Part shown: positions 44,920-56,631 of the stretch, in pieces | How the letters are laid out: every line of letters starts with the position of its first letter | Numbering within the stretch: position 1 is the stretch's first letter | Assembly (NCBI RefSeq): GCF_030272615.1 | Contig: NC_081413.1 | Location: 442,083,038-442,147,037 of the forward strand | Length of the DNA: 64,000 nucleotides | Direction: 5' to 3' | From: Cryptomeria japonica | Lineage: Eukaryota; Streptophyta; Pinopsida; Cupressales; Cupressaceae | Made by a program: the position numbers and the translations under genes | Notes under the pieces: generated by a model | Seen by the model: only the letters and a program-made list of their open reading frames with translations | The model's database searches: none | What the model was told of the DNA's origin: nothing

Positions 44920-47388
44920 TGTTAGAGTTATCTCGTATTAGCTAATAATTATTTATTTAATTATTAGTCTATTATACTCTACGCTTAAGCTAAACTTAGA
45001 CATTTAATAATATTGTAGGTATTTAATAATTATTCTAATTATTAAATACTCTTTATCTCTTTAGGGTTGCACATCTTTAGGGTTTATGTTTCTCTTGTCA
45101 TAAGGATTGTATTTTAACTTTATTTTTCATTTCCTCTCTGAATGATAATCTTTTTTTCAGAGCCTTTATTATGTTTCTGTCTCCAATCTTCTCTTGTGAT
45201 AGGTATTTTGCTAACAGGTGTTCTTGGGATCTCTGAAGTTGTATTTTCTCAACTTCTTCATGGTATCAGAGCCTACATCTACTGCTGCTTGTTCTTGATT
45301 TTTTAGAAGATTGTTTGGAGGAGGGTTTCAAGCTTTTTTAGAGTTTTTTTATTGGATCTAGGGCAACTATTTTTTTTTTTAATCATTTTGGGCTCAAATG
45401 AACCTCACCTTTGAGCTCAAAATGCCTAGAAACCCCCCATTTCCACATAAAATTTGTCAAATTTGGGTTCAAGACATTTTTTGGCACGAATTTTGAGAAA
45501 TTCATCTGAAAAATCATTAAAAAAAAATTCAGAGTAGTTTGGGCCAAGAAAAGACCTCATTGTTGGCTTCCGAAGGGCATTTCTAGTCATTTTGATATAT
45601 AATTCGACCTATTTTGATGACAAGGGCATCTTGGCCATGATTTTTTCATTGGCACATTTTACAAGGCAGAAAAATCCATATAGCTGTACCTACAAATACA
45701 TCAGAAAATTTTCGTCAAAAAAAATAAAATAAAATAAAAATTTCTTTTTTATATTTTACCTTATTTATGCCCTACAAGAGGGTTTTTTTTTTTTCTTTTG
45801 GTTGTAACTTGGTCATACGGAGGCACTTTTTCAAAAACTTTATATCATCGGAAAGATCTTTTCGAGCTCTCTTCAGATTTGGAGGTTTGAACTTTTGATT
45901 TTTCATTTTTGATGATGTTTTTTGCTATCAAACCCAGAGGTTCCTTTTTGCACTCCGGGAGATATAACTTGAGCATCTGAACTCCGTTTTTTGAAAACTT
46001 TATATTGTTGGAAAAATTGTTCTGCATTCTTTCCATTCATATGATTTTTCTTTCCATATTTTGCTCCAGGTATATTTTATTCAATTTTTTGTTTTTCAGC
46101 ACTCTGGTAAATATCTTGGATGTTTCAGGTCCTAGGATCTCTTTCTCTAAGTAGGATGTCTCGTTTCTGGTTGTTCTTTCTATTTCTAGTCTTATGTCTC
46201 TTCTTTTCATTGTTGCATTTTATTATGTAAATGCACTAAGATAAAGTGCCATCATGCATTATATACTTGAGATCTTGCACATGTTGTGCCTTATTGTACG
46301 TACACTACTTATAAAGTGCTATGGGGGGTTGATGTTTGCCTTTGTTTGTCATCTACCTTTGTCACGTGAGTGTTCCTTCCATGACATTCACCTCATGATG
46401 TGTGTCAAGTGAGTATTCCTTCCATGACACTATGTACTTTCTCTGCACCTTTGATGTTCTTGGTTCTTTGTCATGCAGTTCTTGTTGGCCGTTCTTTTCA
46501 ATGTACCTGTCCCTCTCCCTTTTCAGCATTATGGGGAGGTTTGTCCTATTGGTTCTAATGCTTCCTTGGTTCGATTTATCAGCTCTTTAGGATTTATTGT
46601 CTCATACCATTTGTATCTTTGAGTTCAGTTGTTTGCCTTTACTTGCCATCTGATTCGAGTAGTGTCATTTGAGGCCACTCATGCAGATTACAGTCTTCTC
46701 TACCCGGTCATGTTCTATTTCAGTGGAGGTTCTTCAGATCAGCAGTTACTCTTCGATGGTGTTTGCAGCTATTTCATGCTTGAGTTGTGTTCTTCATGAT
46801 CTTCTCTTGTTCTTATCTTTTTGGAACATTCTTGTTTGGAGGCTTCTTCATTCCTTCACTTGCTTTTTCCATCTCTTTTTGGAATAGAGTTCTTTTCCCA
46901 TGTGGTTTTCTGTATTTCTTTGATTCATAGAGATTTAGTTATGATTGGGTACCTCATCAGGCCTTGTTATCGAGACCCAATTTTTTTTTTTGCCTTCTCA
47001 TGTATTTGCATTTTTTTTGTTTCATGCATTTAGTTTTTTAGCTACTCCCCAAGTTCATCTTAAGGGGGGGTGTTAGAGTTATCTTCTATTAGCTAATAAT
47101 TATTTATTTAATTATTAGTCTATTATACTCTATGCTTAAGCTAAACTTAGGAATTTAATAATATTGTAGGTCTAATTATTAAATACTCTTTATCTCTTTA
47201 GGGTTGCACATCTTTAGGGTTTCTAATTCTCCTATCATAAGAACTGTATTGTAACTTTTATTTTCATTCCATGTCTGAATGATAATCTTTTTTCCAAAGC
47301 CTTTATTGTGTTTTTGTCTCCAATCTTCTCTTGTGATAGGTATTTTGCTATTAGGTGTTCTTGGGATCTCTAAAGTTGTATTTTCTCA
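44920..47388 (+). mobile_element. Element E: small non-coding LTR element
   Basis: LTRs are 44920-45251 and 47071-47388 (332 and 318 bases, about 90% identical by eye), each starting TGTTAGAGTTATC and ending TTTTCTCA. The initiator-Met primer site TGGTATCAGAGC is at 45261-45272 and the polypurine tract TTAAGGGGGGG at about 47060-47070, so it is oriented on the plus strand. The interior (1.8 kb) is T-rich and has no recognisable gag or pol. It must depend on enzymes from elsewhere. By size it lies between TRIM and LARD classes. Confidence 0.88.
45261..45272 (+). promoter_or_regulatory. Primer-binding site of element E (tRNA-iMet type)
   Basis: Perfect TGGTATCAGAGC, nine bases after the apparent LTR end. 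Confidence 0.88.
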
Positions 47389-47505
47389 AATAATCAGATT
47401 TGAAATAATAAATCCAAACTAGACAACCCTCAAGCTCAATTTTAGAATTAAAAATTTGGGGCTTTCTGAATTTAACCTTAAATTTTTGAAATTCAATGAA
47501 AAATT
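47389..47505. repeat. Right copy of the 118-bp duplication
   Basis: Begins AATAATCAGATTTG directly after the 3' LTR of element E and ends CAATGAAAAATT, where the left copy ends. Confidence 0.85.
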
Positions 47506-50500
47506 AAACTTGTAAGTTTGAATTCGAAATGCATAAACACTCAGATTTGAGAATGTAAATTAGGAAATTAAAATGTAATGAGTTGGGTTCACCAAAAGTG
47601 TGATGGTGGAAAATATTAGGGTTTCCATAATTAGATGTATGAAAACCGCTAATATTTAGAATTAGGGACCTCCACATTAAAAGAGGCATGAACTTAATAG
47701 ATCTACCTACAAATCAATGAGGATAGGGCTGAGAATTATTATTAGATTCACTTTAGGGAAATATCCTCTTTTAAATCTAATTGTGAAAATGCTGAAATTA
47801 GGGTAAATGTGTTGGAATTGAAGTGAAAAGACATAAATAATGAGATGCAATTGTTAGATCAAGCCACAAAATTGAATCTGAGCAATATAAGAGTGTTTGA
47901 ATCTGTCCTCAGAAGGAGCTCCTAAAATGTTGGGACCAGAATGCCTGTCACTTTGGTCCTCCACACTTAACACCATCTAAAGGGTAACCTATTTGTCTAT
48001 GTAAATAAAGTCAATTTTGAAGATCATAACTCCACACATATTCTTGTGCACACTTGGTGCAGGAGCACCCTTTCAAGCTCTCCCTCCTTCTTGTTTTGTT
48101 GGTATTATTCTTTTCATGAAGCCATTGTAAATAAAATAGTGAGCTAAGTGCTCATAGGTCCTAGTTAGGGTCCTAGAGTAGATCTTAGGGGTCATAAGTC
48201 AAGAATGAGATTTTCTTGAAAATGGAGGGTATGTTTATCTTTGTGGTGTTTAGGGGTCCTTCATAGAATGGTGGTGTCCTTAGGTTGGCCCATTGTGGGT
48301 CTAGGAGTCATGAAGAGCAACATTGGGAAAGTTGCGCAAAAGTTGCATGACAACTTTTAAAAGTTGTCAAGCAACTTTTCCACCAGGAGGCCAAAATCCT
48401 TAGTTTGGCATGGACAACCCTAATATGGGCACACAGACTAAGGAAAAGGTGGTATAAGTATTTTCAAACCCTAAATGCATGGGTTGGATGTCAGAGATTG
48501 TATGACCCAAGCAAGAAGAGCTTGACTATGACTGTTTGTTAGTTACTAGTCAGATTGAATGAAGTTACCGGGCAAGTAAATGGATTGAACTGCATGCAAA
48601 ACTATGTGAAATGTCTTCTATGGTGTAAATAATTTCATTGTGAGTGATTAGTTTAGGTTTTTGTTTACCGGTTGAGTGTGTTTGTAAATAGTTTGTAATT
48701 TGCAGTCTCACTATCCATTTTTGGACTGGTTTGTGCAAATGAAGTCTTAACTCCATTCCCCATTGTGGAATCACCATGAAACCATGGGGAATGAGAGTGA
48801 AGACCCTATACCATAGTCCCATGCAAGAAGGGCCCTTGGAAATGCAAGGAGGCCAAGCTAAGACCCACTCCTAGGTGAGACTGGATAGTGCCCGGTTAGG
48901 AGAGGTCAAATTGCAAAGGTCTTGGAGAGAAAGGTTGGTTAGTGGAGAGTGCATCCTTTGGAGGAGGTGTAGAGGAGTGAGTGAAGCATCATTGGTGTGA
49001 AGGAGGAGCCTCCACCAATCCAAGCAAGGTGGCTAAAACTCAAAACACTCACTGTGACCAAGGTAGACCCTAAAAACCCTCACAAAAACCCTTGAAAACC
49101 TTAAAATCCACCTAGGACAGTGTACGGACACTTGGAGGCCTAAAAACTAGAAAATCCATGAGTCCTTACCAAATGAATGGTAGTCCATTTTGGGAGTTTG
49201 GGTTGTTTGTGCACCATTTGTGAGAGGGAGCCCTAAAGGACCAGGTAGGAGGCCTAATTGGTCCTAATCCTTGTAGCCCTATTTGAAGGCAAAAAACACA
49301 AAATAGTGAAATTGGTAGGGGATTGAAGGCTTGAAACCTCTTGGGGTCTCATGAATGGGTGGAAAAACCATGAAATAGACCTAATACAACCTTGCTAAAA
49401 CCTTGGAAGGTGTCGAACAAGATTAGCCCTTATTAGCCATAGTAAGGGGTTTTGAGTCTCATGAGTAGGTGAGACCTTAGGAGCAGCATTGCAACTCATT
49501 GGTGGGTGGATTGGGCAAGGTCAGGGGATTCCTCAAGCAAAGGGAAGTCCTAGAGACCCTAGGGTGTGTAGAGAACACCAGGTGATCCAAGGAAAGGATC
49601 CAAGAGCATAGACTAGGCTATTCTATCCCTAACCCCATCCCATCAACACTAGAGAAGGTAAATAGGTCGGGAATAGAGGTTTCCTTAGGTCAAACCCCAG
49701 TTTTGGAATTAATCATGAAATAGAAAAGAAATGTAATTGAATTGCAACAATAGAAATGATCTCCTTGCAAGGGAAATGTTAAATAATGTTTGAAACACTA
49801 ATGATATACCTTTTAATGGAGTTTTGTTTGTCTCCATAAGGAATTAGGGTTTCATGAAGTCTTAAAAAATATAGAACATGAATTCCAACTCCAATGCTTG
49901 AATCTTGACCTTACTTATACTCTAAGGTTTGAAAGAAGACTGATTTATTGATCAGTTGAATTTGAATTCTTGATTGCTTGAATTGATTGCATGAATCTTT
50001 TATGTGGTTTTTCAAAACGAGAGGGGTAGAAATCCATTTGTCCATGTTTGTCAAAAAATAAATTTCTAATGTGAGCCGACATAGGATCTAGGCCCCTACC
50101 AAAATAATGGTACCATTGAAGGGCCCAAAAATAGATCCTAATTGGGAGGACCAAAATGCTAGTGCCCTGGTCCTAACCCATCAGGGACATAGGAAATGGG
50201 GTAAGAAAGTGTGCACTTAAAAAAAATAGAACTATTTGCCTGGTGTGAGCAGAATCAGGGCTCTGATCAGGCCTCAGGACAAGAACACCAAGGTGAAGGC
50301 CCAAATGAGGAAAAAATTGTAAGGTAGTACAATTTAGGATGCTACAAAAATAAATTCTTACATGATATGCTCTTGAAAATAGACATATATTTGTCTGATA
50401 TGGGGTTTCCAGACTCAAAACGAGATAAAACAAAGCCTTATACGAGATGCTTTATACCCAAAACTAGACACATATTTGCATTTTTATTTATATCTTATGC

Positions 50501-51071
50501 AGGTTTTTGCATGCTTGAAACCAAACAAAACAAAGTCTTATATGAGATGCTTAACTCCTAAGATGAGATAGCAGCATATGCAACATGATGAGTGGAACTA
50601 GCAAAACACAACTACACTATTTAAAATCTTCTCCCCAACATGGAACACCTAGAAAAACACATCTAGCTTGTGGCATCCATGTCCTCTCTATTTTCTCTAC
50701 CCCATGAGATCATATTTTTTTTATTGGCAAATCATGGTTCATCATTTGATGCATTCTTTTTCTCTTTTTATGTGATCTCTTGTGTTCTTCTGATAGCATT
50801 CTGAGAATGATATTATTGGTTGAGACATTTTGATTATCGAGGTATCTTCAACTAGTTGACTTGGAGCCTTTTTGTGTTCTACGTTGTTTTTCTTTTGTCT
50901 TTGTTTTCCTTTTTGTCTTTTTCTTATTTTGTGTGTGCTTGCATAAGATTGTGTGAGTTAAGATCCTAATACTGGGGGCTTGGCTCCTCAAAATTAGTGA
51001 TGTCTTATCTCCTTGTGATCTTATTCCTAATTGCTCCTCTTTCTCTCATCATTCTAATTTAGTATGAGTAT
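47506..51071. other. Intergenic stretch without recognised genes
   Basis: No frame longer than 90 codons and none with known motifs. It contains a 42-bp palindrome (48338-48379) and a pair of related GGACCA-rich motifs in opposite orientation (47932-47962 plus, 50144-50173 minus). At 50960-51000 there is a GGGGGCTTGG tract. It may be old LTR or untranslated TE sequence. Confidence 0.45.
48338..48379. repeat. 42-bp near-perfect palindrome
   Basis: Left arm 48338-48358 (AAAAGTTGCATGACAACTTT plus T) and right arm 48359-48379 are reverse complements with one mismatch and no loop. It could extrude as a hairpin or cruciform. Confidence 0.85.
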
Positions 51072-51857
51072 TTGAAAGAAGTAAAGAAACCAATAAGCCA
51101 ATCACACAAATGAATACAATAACACAGAGAATTATACATGGAAAACCTCAAAGAGAAAAAACTACGGTGGGATTTGTGACCCACAATATCAATCTAGTGG
51201 CCATATGAAAAGATATTACAAAATATGGGGGCCTGCACTTGCAAGAAGGCTTACAGCCTAGAGCACACTACTCAACATAAAAGGAGCCTTAATAACTACA
51301 TACAAATCCAGACTACAATCCATAGAAATGAGTGAACTGCAAAGATAACATCTCCTATGCCTGAATACTATTCTAGTTAAGCTCTATCTGTTCTGATTTG
51401 AAACCTTAAAACCCTTAATAGAATAACCTCCTACATAAACTTCACATTACATAGCATTATCACATTCTCCTATCCTTACATCTTACAAAATGATCTAATC
51501 AACTGACCTATATACCCTTACAATCCATCATGCCTTATGTCGGCTTACAAAGATAATTACAAAATTAATATATATGTTGACTTAATAATAGATATACATA
51601 AATATCAAAATCAATTGCCAATGTTGGATCTCCAAAAATGGTGTCGGCCTCCAATACCAATAACCCAATGAAGTCATGTCAACTTGCAATGTTGGTAACC
51701 AAAGAATTCCTCCTATCAGTGAAGATACTTGTCAGTGCCAGTGTCGATGCCAGTGAAGTGTCTGCTGGTAATCAACCAAACTAAAATATGAAGCCGGAAC
51801 ATGTTGCCATTAATGAAAACATATTGAAACCAATCAAATGAGTGTCAATTGCCAACA
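51072..51857 (-). repeat. 3' LTR of N2, truncated
   Basis: Matches 55858-56631, ending GCCAACA. Homology stops at about 51072 in TTTGAAAGAAGTAAAG. It contains the GGGGCCTGCACTTGCAAG motif at about 51227-51245. Confidence 0.83.
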
Positions 51858-52065
51858 ATCTCCCCCTTTGGCATTGATGGTAACACTCATATGAAAAATG
51901 AATGGTTTCCATCAGCCGGTTTCACCCTGAGACTTCTCCCTTTGAGTTTAATATCCATCTATGATCACGATCAATACAAAATACTCCATACCTCCATATC
52001 TCCCGATGCCAAGAATATATTTTTCACCTATACTCACCCTTTGACATCAATGCCAAAAACAACAA
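51858..52065 (-). promoter_or_regulatory. Polypurine tract array of N2, decayed
   Basis: ATCTCCCCCTTTGGCATTGA borders the LTR at 51858. Decayed further copies are TTCTCCCTTTGAG near 51935 and ACTCACCCTTTGACATCAATG near 52032. The spacing and wording match the N1 array. Confidence 0.65.
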
Positions 52066-52099
52066 AAACCGGGACGAAGAATGAAAGTCTGTACAAAGA

Positions 52100-54205
52100 A
52101 TGTTAATATACCTTACCGGAGCTGAATATATTTGAAAAGTTTTGGATAGGATTTCTCCATAAGCTCTAGATAGGTATCCCAACCTGATTTGAGTGTGCCA
52201 AAAATAGATACAAGTCCATTAAGCATATGGGCATATGACTCTTTATCCTTAAGTTTTGTCGGTGTGGGCTTACCAACCATATCAATACACTCCTTATGTA
52301 CACTTAATCAATCCAACCTGGGACTCACCAATCCTCTAAGACCTCTGGCTCTCCTTATAATTTTATCTTTATCCCTCTCAAGAGCTGAAACTTGAGCTTC
52401 CAAAACCAAAATCTGACCATCAATAGATGTAGTCAAAGAATGTGAACCATCAAAAGAATTGACTATACCTACAATCATCTCCTAAGCATCCTTAATCCTT
52501 TTATCAAATTTTGTTGTAAGTAAGCTTGTGTTATAACATACTCTATAAATATTAGTACACTGCCTCAAAGAATTATCCATCAACTTTAGCTTATCATTGA
52601 TCTCCTTCTTCTTTGACTCAATCATCTGATAAAATGTTGCTCTTATCTTGTGTAAACCTCTCCAATGCCTGTCAGTTTGATATTTTCTATAAAGATTGAA
52701 AGTCCTTAGAAATGTGCTTGGTGATTATTTTAAGCTTGCTATATGGGCTTACTTCTTTGTAAAATTTGCACTCCAAGACAAGTCTATGCAAAACAATGAT
52801 AGACTGATCAATAACTCCTTTGTCCATAGATCCTTCCTTCAACATCTTCTATGCAACCATCAACATGTTCTCAGTAGAACTCATCTCAGTTATGTTTTTC
52901 TATTCAACCTATGAGGTATCTATTGACAACAATGATGGGATCACTACCAGTTCCTTGTCAGATTCCTTTTTCTTCTCCTCTTATGGTTTAAATTTTATAG
53001 CTTCCTCTCTTGCACCTGTGGCTTCGCCACTTGGTGTAGTAACAGTTACTACATGTTCCTCCTTATGAACTGTGACCTCAACCTGTACATTTGGATCCGA
53101 AGGACTATTGTCCTCAACATTAGTAACCTAAACACTCTCTGATTCTACTGGTATCTCAACATTTGCCTGTACATTAGTTTCTACCAAGGGCTCTATATCT
53201 AATATCTTAATATTTTTCAAAATTGTAGATGTGGTACCCATTATACCTTTACCTTTCCCTTCAACCAAGATGTTTGTAGTGTCAGTTTTATCTTTCAGTG
53301 AAGTATAAAAACTAGGGTTTGCTGCAAATAACTAAACCCATGCCTTGTGGGTCTCCTTGACTATCTCATTAACCCTACCTAACATAAAACTGACTATCCT
53401 ATGCTTGCTGTGAAATATTTTCCTATCTGCAACCTGAAGACTCCTGTCCAACTCCTCTAGAGAAATGGATGCACAAGTAGATAACAACTCTTGAATCTTT
53501 ATATGCTTGTCCTCCTCCATTGTTGATAATCTTCTAGCATCTAATTTTTCATATAACTATGCTGATATTTGATTTTCATTTTCTAACAAGGCTTTCTTAT
53601 ATATATCCAAATACAATAAAACTGCTTCCTCAACTTCTCTCTATTCATCATCATCCAAATACTCATAATAAAATTGTACATTCTTCAACATACCATCTTT
53701 AGTTATTTCATCAACCAATTCTACACAAGTCTTTGGTGGAATAATAGTTACATTACCAGTGACAAGTGCCAGATCAATGTCATCCATCTTCTTTCTTCTT
53801 CCAGTACTAGATGGGGCAGAAGGTGTTTCCTTTGGAGCTTATTTATATGCCGGTACCCCGATTGTAACTTTCCTAACTAATTGTTTCCTAGTTTCTACCT
53901 TAGTCTCTTCTCCTTTATTCCTTAATACCCTCTTGAATGCTAAAGGTGTGTCATCATTAGATCTAGATTCTAATAGAATAGGCTCAATAAATATTTTTGG
54001 TTCTTTCCTCAATGTGATAGTGAATGTAGGCTTTGACATCTTCAATATATACAACTTCTTTCGGGACACGGGAAAAAGTACCAACTGAATCATCCAAGGT
54101 GGCTATATGTGGACATTGCTTGAAAATAGGCCTAGGATGGTCCTTGACCTCAACAACAGTAGGATTTGCAACAAAAGTTGGTGCAGAGGATGGTCCCGCT
54201 TCCAT
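52100..54205 (-). pseudogene. N2 ORF2, heavily decayed
   Basis: Starts at ATG 54205 (MEAGPSSAPTFVANPTVVEV), clearly homologous to the start of N1 ORF2 (NPTIVENVKHPRPVFK). After about 70 residues it jumps to wording like the basic region of N1 ORF2 (53839-54093, FKRVLRNKGEETKVETRK), so roughly 350 central residues are missing. The rest to about 52100 is recognisable only as Lys/Glu-rich and coiled-coil-like fragments with many stops. Confidence 0.6.
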
Positions 54206-54659
54206 GATGAAAGATAAATACCTGTGAAATAGTTGCCTATGAAAACCCAGAGAACTCTTCCGATCACTGGTGAAATCGCTCAAGAAGATATTGATCACAT
54301 TGAATTTCTTTAGACTCCCTCTAAATCTGTTTGAATGTAAAGTGATAAGAAATGAAGTGAATTCAACCTTTTAACCTCCAAGAAACCCTAATCCATCATT
54401 TATATGAATGACTTCCGGTGAAAGATACCGGATCTCGGTCTAACATCTCCATGCCGAATAAGCATCTCCAATATCTAGAACATCTTCCAGAACCTCTTAT
54501 TGGGGAATAAGCAATATTGTCTTGAATTTTTCCTACCCTTAAGGCATCTGCCTCAGTTACTAGATGAGCTTCCTACCAGTGTAGGAGCAACCTCTTCTGT
54601 CGGCTGAGTAACTAGAGTATTTCCATATGCTGATTGATCTTTTGACTTCCTAACCCATT

Positions 54660-55700
54660 TCTTGATATGATCTTGCTAGATTTTATTAACCTTCTCTTTT
54701 CCTTTCCCATTTGATCCTTCATTGTTAATTGGTGAATTTTTGTTTCTACAGAACTTAGCTATGTGTCCAACCTCATTGCATGAATAACATGTAACATTGT
54801 TCTTTTGAATTGGTTTGCTAAAACTAGTGTAATTGCTTGACCTGCACTGATTAGCCATATGTCCAAATTTTCCACATGCATAACATTCAACATTCATTCT
54901 GCAATCTTCTGTCCTATGACCATACTTATTGCATTTAGAACATTGACCGGGAGAAGAGTTATAGTTATGATTTTCTCTATTTCTACATTGCCTAGCCATG
55001 TGACCAAATTTATTACAAACAAAGCATCTACCATTAAATTTATAAGCATTAAGCTACCTTACCGATGCCTTTTGGATTTGATCTTGATTTGCAGTACTGA
55101 AGCTTTGTCCTTGTTCAAATCCAAGTCCACTTGAATCTCCATTTAGTCTTTGAATTTTCAATAATTCGTCAAGATGTGTTGAACTAACCTTGAATTTTTC
55201 TTTATACTCACTTGCAACAGTCAAATCATCTCTTAGAGTTATCATTTGTCTCTCAATTTCTTGTTCATTACTCATGGATTGTACTAAACTTGTTCTCAAC
55301 ATCTCATTCTCATGAACCAACCGAGTGCATTCTTCAAATTTGTCTTTCAGAGATATAGAAAGATTACCTTCCTTCTTCTTCTGGTCCTCAATCTCCTTTG
55401 ACATCCTCATAGTTTACGCTTGCATTTAATTCCTCATGACCATGTTCTCCTGACTCAAATTTTGACATTTCTCATTAAGGGCATCCTTCTCATCATTATC
55501 CTTATTATGCAAAAGTTCCTTCCTCCTAGCTTGAACAGATGACAACCTATCTTGTAGGATAAGAATGAATTCCTTAGTAGAATTCAATTCATCTTGTAAC
55601 TTCAAGTTCTTCATCCTTTCAACATCATAATCTTCAAGAGCTACCTCAAGTTGCTTCTCCAAACTCATATCCATAGATTGCGGATTCAGGATATTCCTCA
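54660..55700 (-). pseudogene. N2 ORF1: coiled-coil plus four CCHC knuckles
   Basis: Coiled-coil pieces at 55426-55700 (LEKQLEVALEDYDVERMKNL) and 55054-55410 (CTRLVHENEMLRTSL). The zinc part at 54676-55030 has four knuckles in CX2CX4HX4C spacing: CNKFGHMARQC (its first Cys upstream), CSKCNKYGHRTEDC, CYACGKFGHMANQC and CYSCNEVGHIAKFC. All metal ligands appear to be kept, unlike in N1. A frame break separates the two coiled-coil pieces, and stops separate the zinc part. Confidence 0.78.
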
Positions 55701-55728
55701 AGATGTTAAACTTCCTCCGAGGCACAAG

Positions 55729-55740
55729 GCTTTGATACCA
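55729..55740 (-). promoter_or_regulatory. Primer-binding site of N2 (tRNA-iMet type)
   Basis: The minus strand reads TGGTATCAAAGC, one change from the standard site, two bases inside the LTR. Confidence 0.85.
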
Positions 55741-55742
55741 AT

Positions 55743-56631
55743 TATTGGAATCCAAGAACAATGAGAGGGGGCGGTGAATCAATGTTCTACTGGAATGATT
55801 AATTTTAACCTTATTAAAACGTGCATTCACATACTAGTATACCAGTACGTGCAAGATTGAAAGAAGTAAAGAAAGAAATAAGACAATCACACAAATGAAT
55901 ACCATAACAAATAGAATTATAAGTGGAAAACCTCAAACAGGAAAAACCATAGTGGGATTTGTGACCCAAAATATCAATCCACTGGCCATATGAAAAGATA
56001 TTACAAAATATGGGGGCCTACACTTGCAAGAAGGCTTATAGCCTATAGCACACTTCTCAACACAAAAGGAGCCTCACTGACTACATACAAATCCAAACTA
56101 CAATCCAAAGAGTGAAATGCAAAGATAGCATCTCCTATGCCTGCATACAGTTCCAGTTAAGCTCCGTCTATTCCAGTCTAAAACCCTAAAACCATTACTG
56201 GAATAAATTCTTACATAAAATTTTCATTACAAAGCATTATCACATTCTCTTATCCTTACATCTTACAAAATGATCTAATTAACTGACCTATATACCTTTA
56301 CAATCCATCATGCCTTATGTCGACTTACAAAGATAATTACAAAATGAATATACATGTCGACTCAATAACATATACATATATACATAAATATCAAAATTAA
56401 TTACTGATGCCGGATCTCCCAAAATGATGTCAACCTCCAATACCAGTAACCTGATGAAGTCATGTCAGCCTGCAATGCCGATAACCAAAGAATTCCTCCT
56501 ACCGGTGAAGATACCTGTCGGTGTTGGTGAAGTGTCTGCTAGTAATCAACCAAACCAAAATATGAAGCTAGAACATGTTTCCATCAATGAAAACATATTG
56601 AAACCAATCAAATGAGTGTCAATTGCTAATA
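55743..56631 (-). repeat. 5' LTR of N2
   Basis: 889 bases, TATTGGAATC (first dinucleotide TG changed to TA) to GCTAATA (terminal CA changed to TA). It carries GAGAGGGGGCGG near its start and GGGGCCTACACTTGCAAG at about 56012. Confidence 0.83.

Larger units (their letters stand above)
51072..56631 (-). mobile_element. N2: second member of the N1 family, left LTR truncated
   Basis: The right (5') LTR is 55743-56631, and the left (3') LTR is 51072-51857 and lacks about the first 115 bases of the right one. Primer site at 55729-55740, polypurine tract at 51858-51871. The interior has the same two frames as N1: coiled-coil plus four CCHC knuckles, and ORF2. ORF2 is heavily decayed and lacks the central part. 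No pol domain. No target duplication can be confirmed because the left end is missing. Confidence 0.83.

Noticed and set aside
45719-45742. AAAAT-type microsatellite
   Set aside because: Only about four units; ordinary low-complexity sequence.
46402-47033. Plus-strand Phe/Leu/Ser-rich frames in element E that look like membrane proteins
   Set aside because: They come from T-rich non-coding sequence, overlap in different frames and show no homology to known genes.
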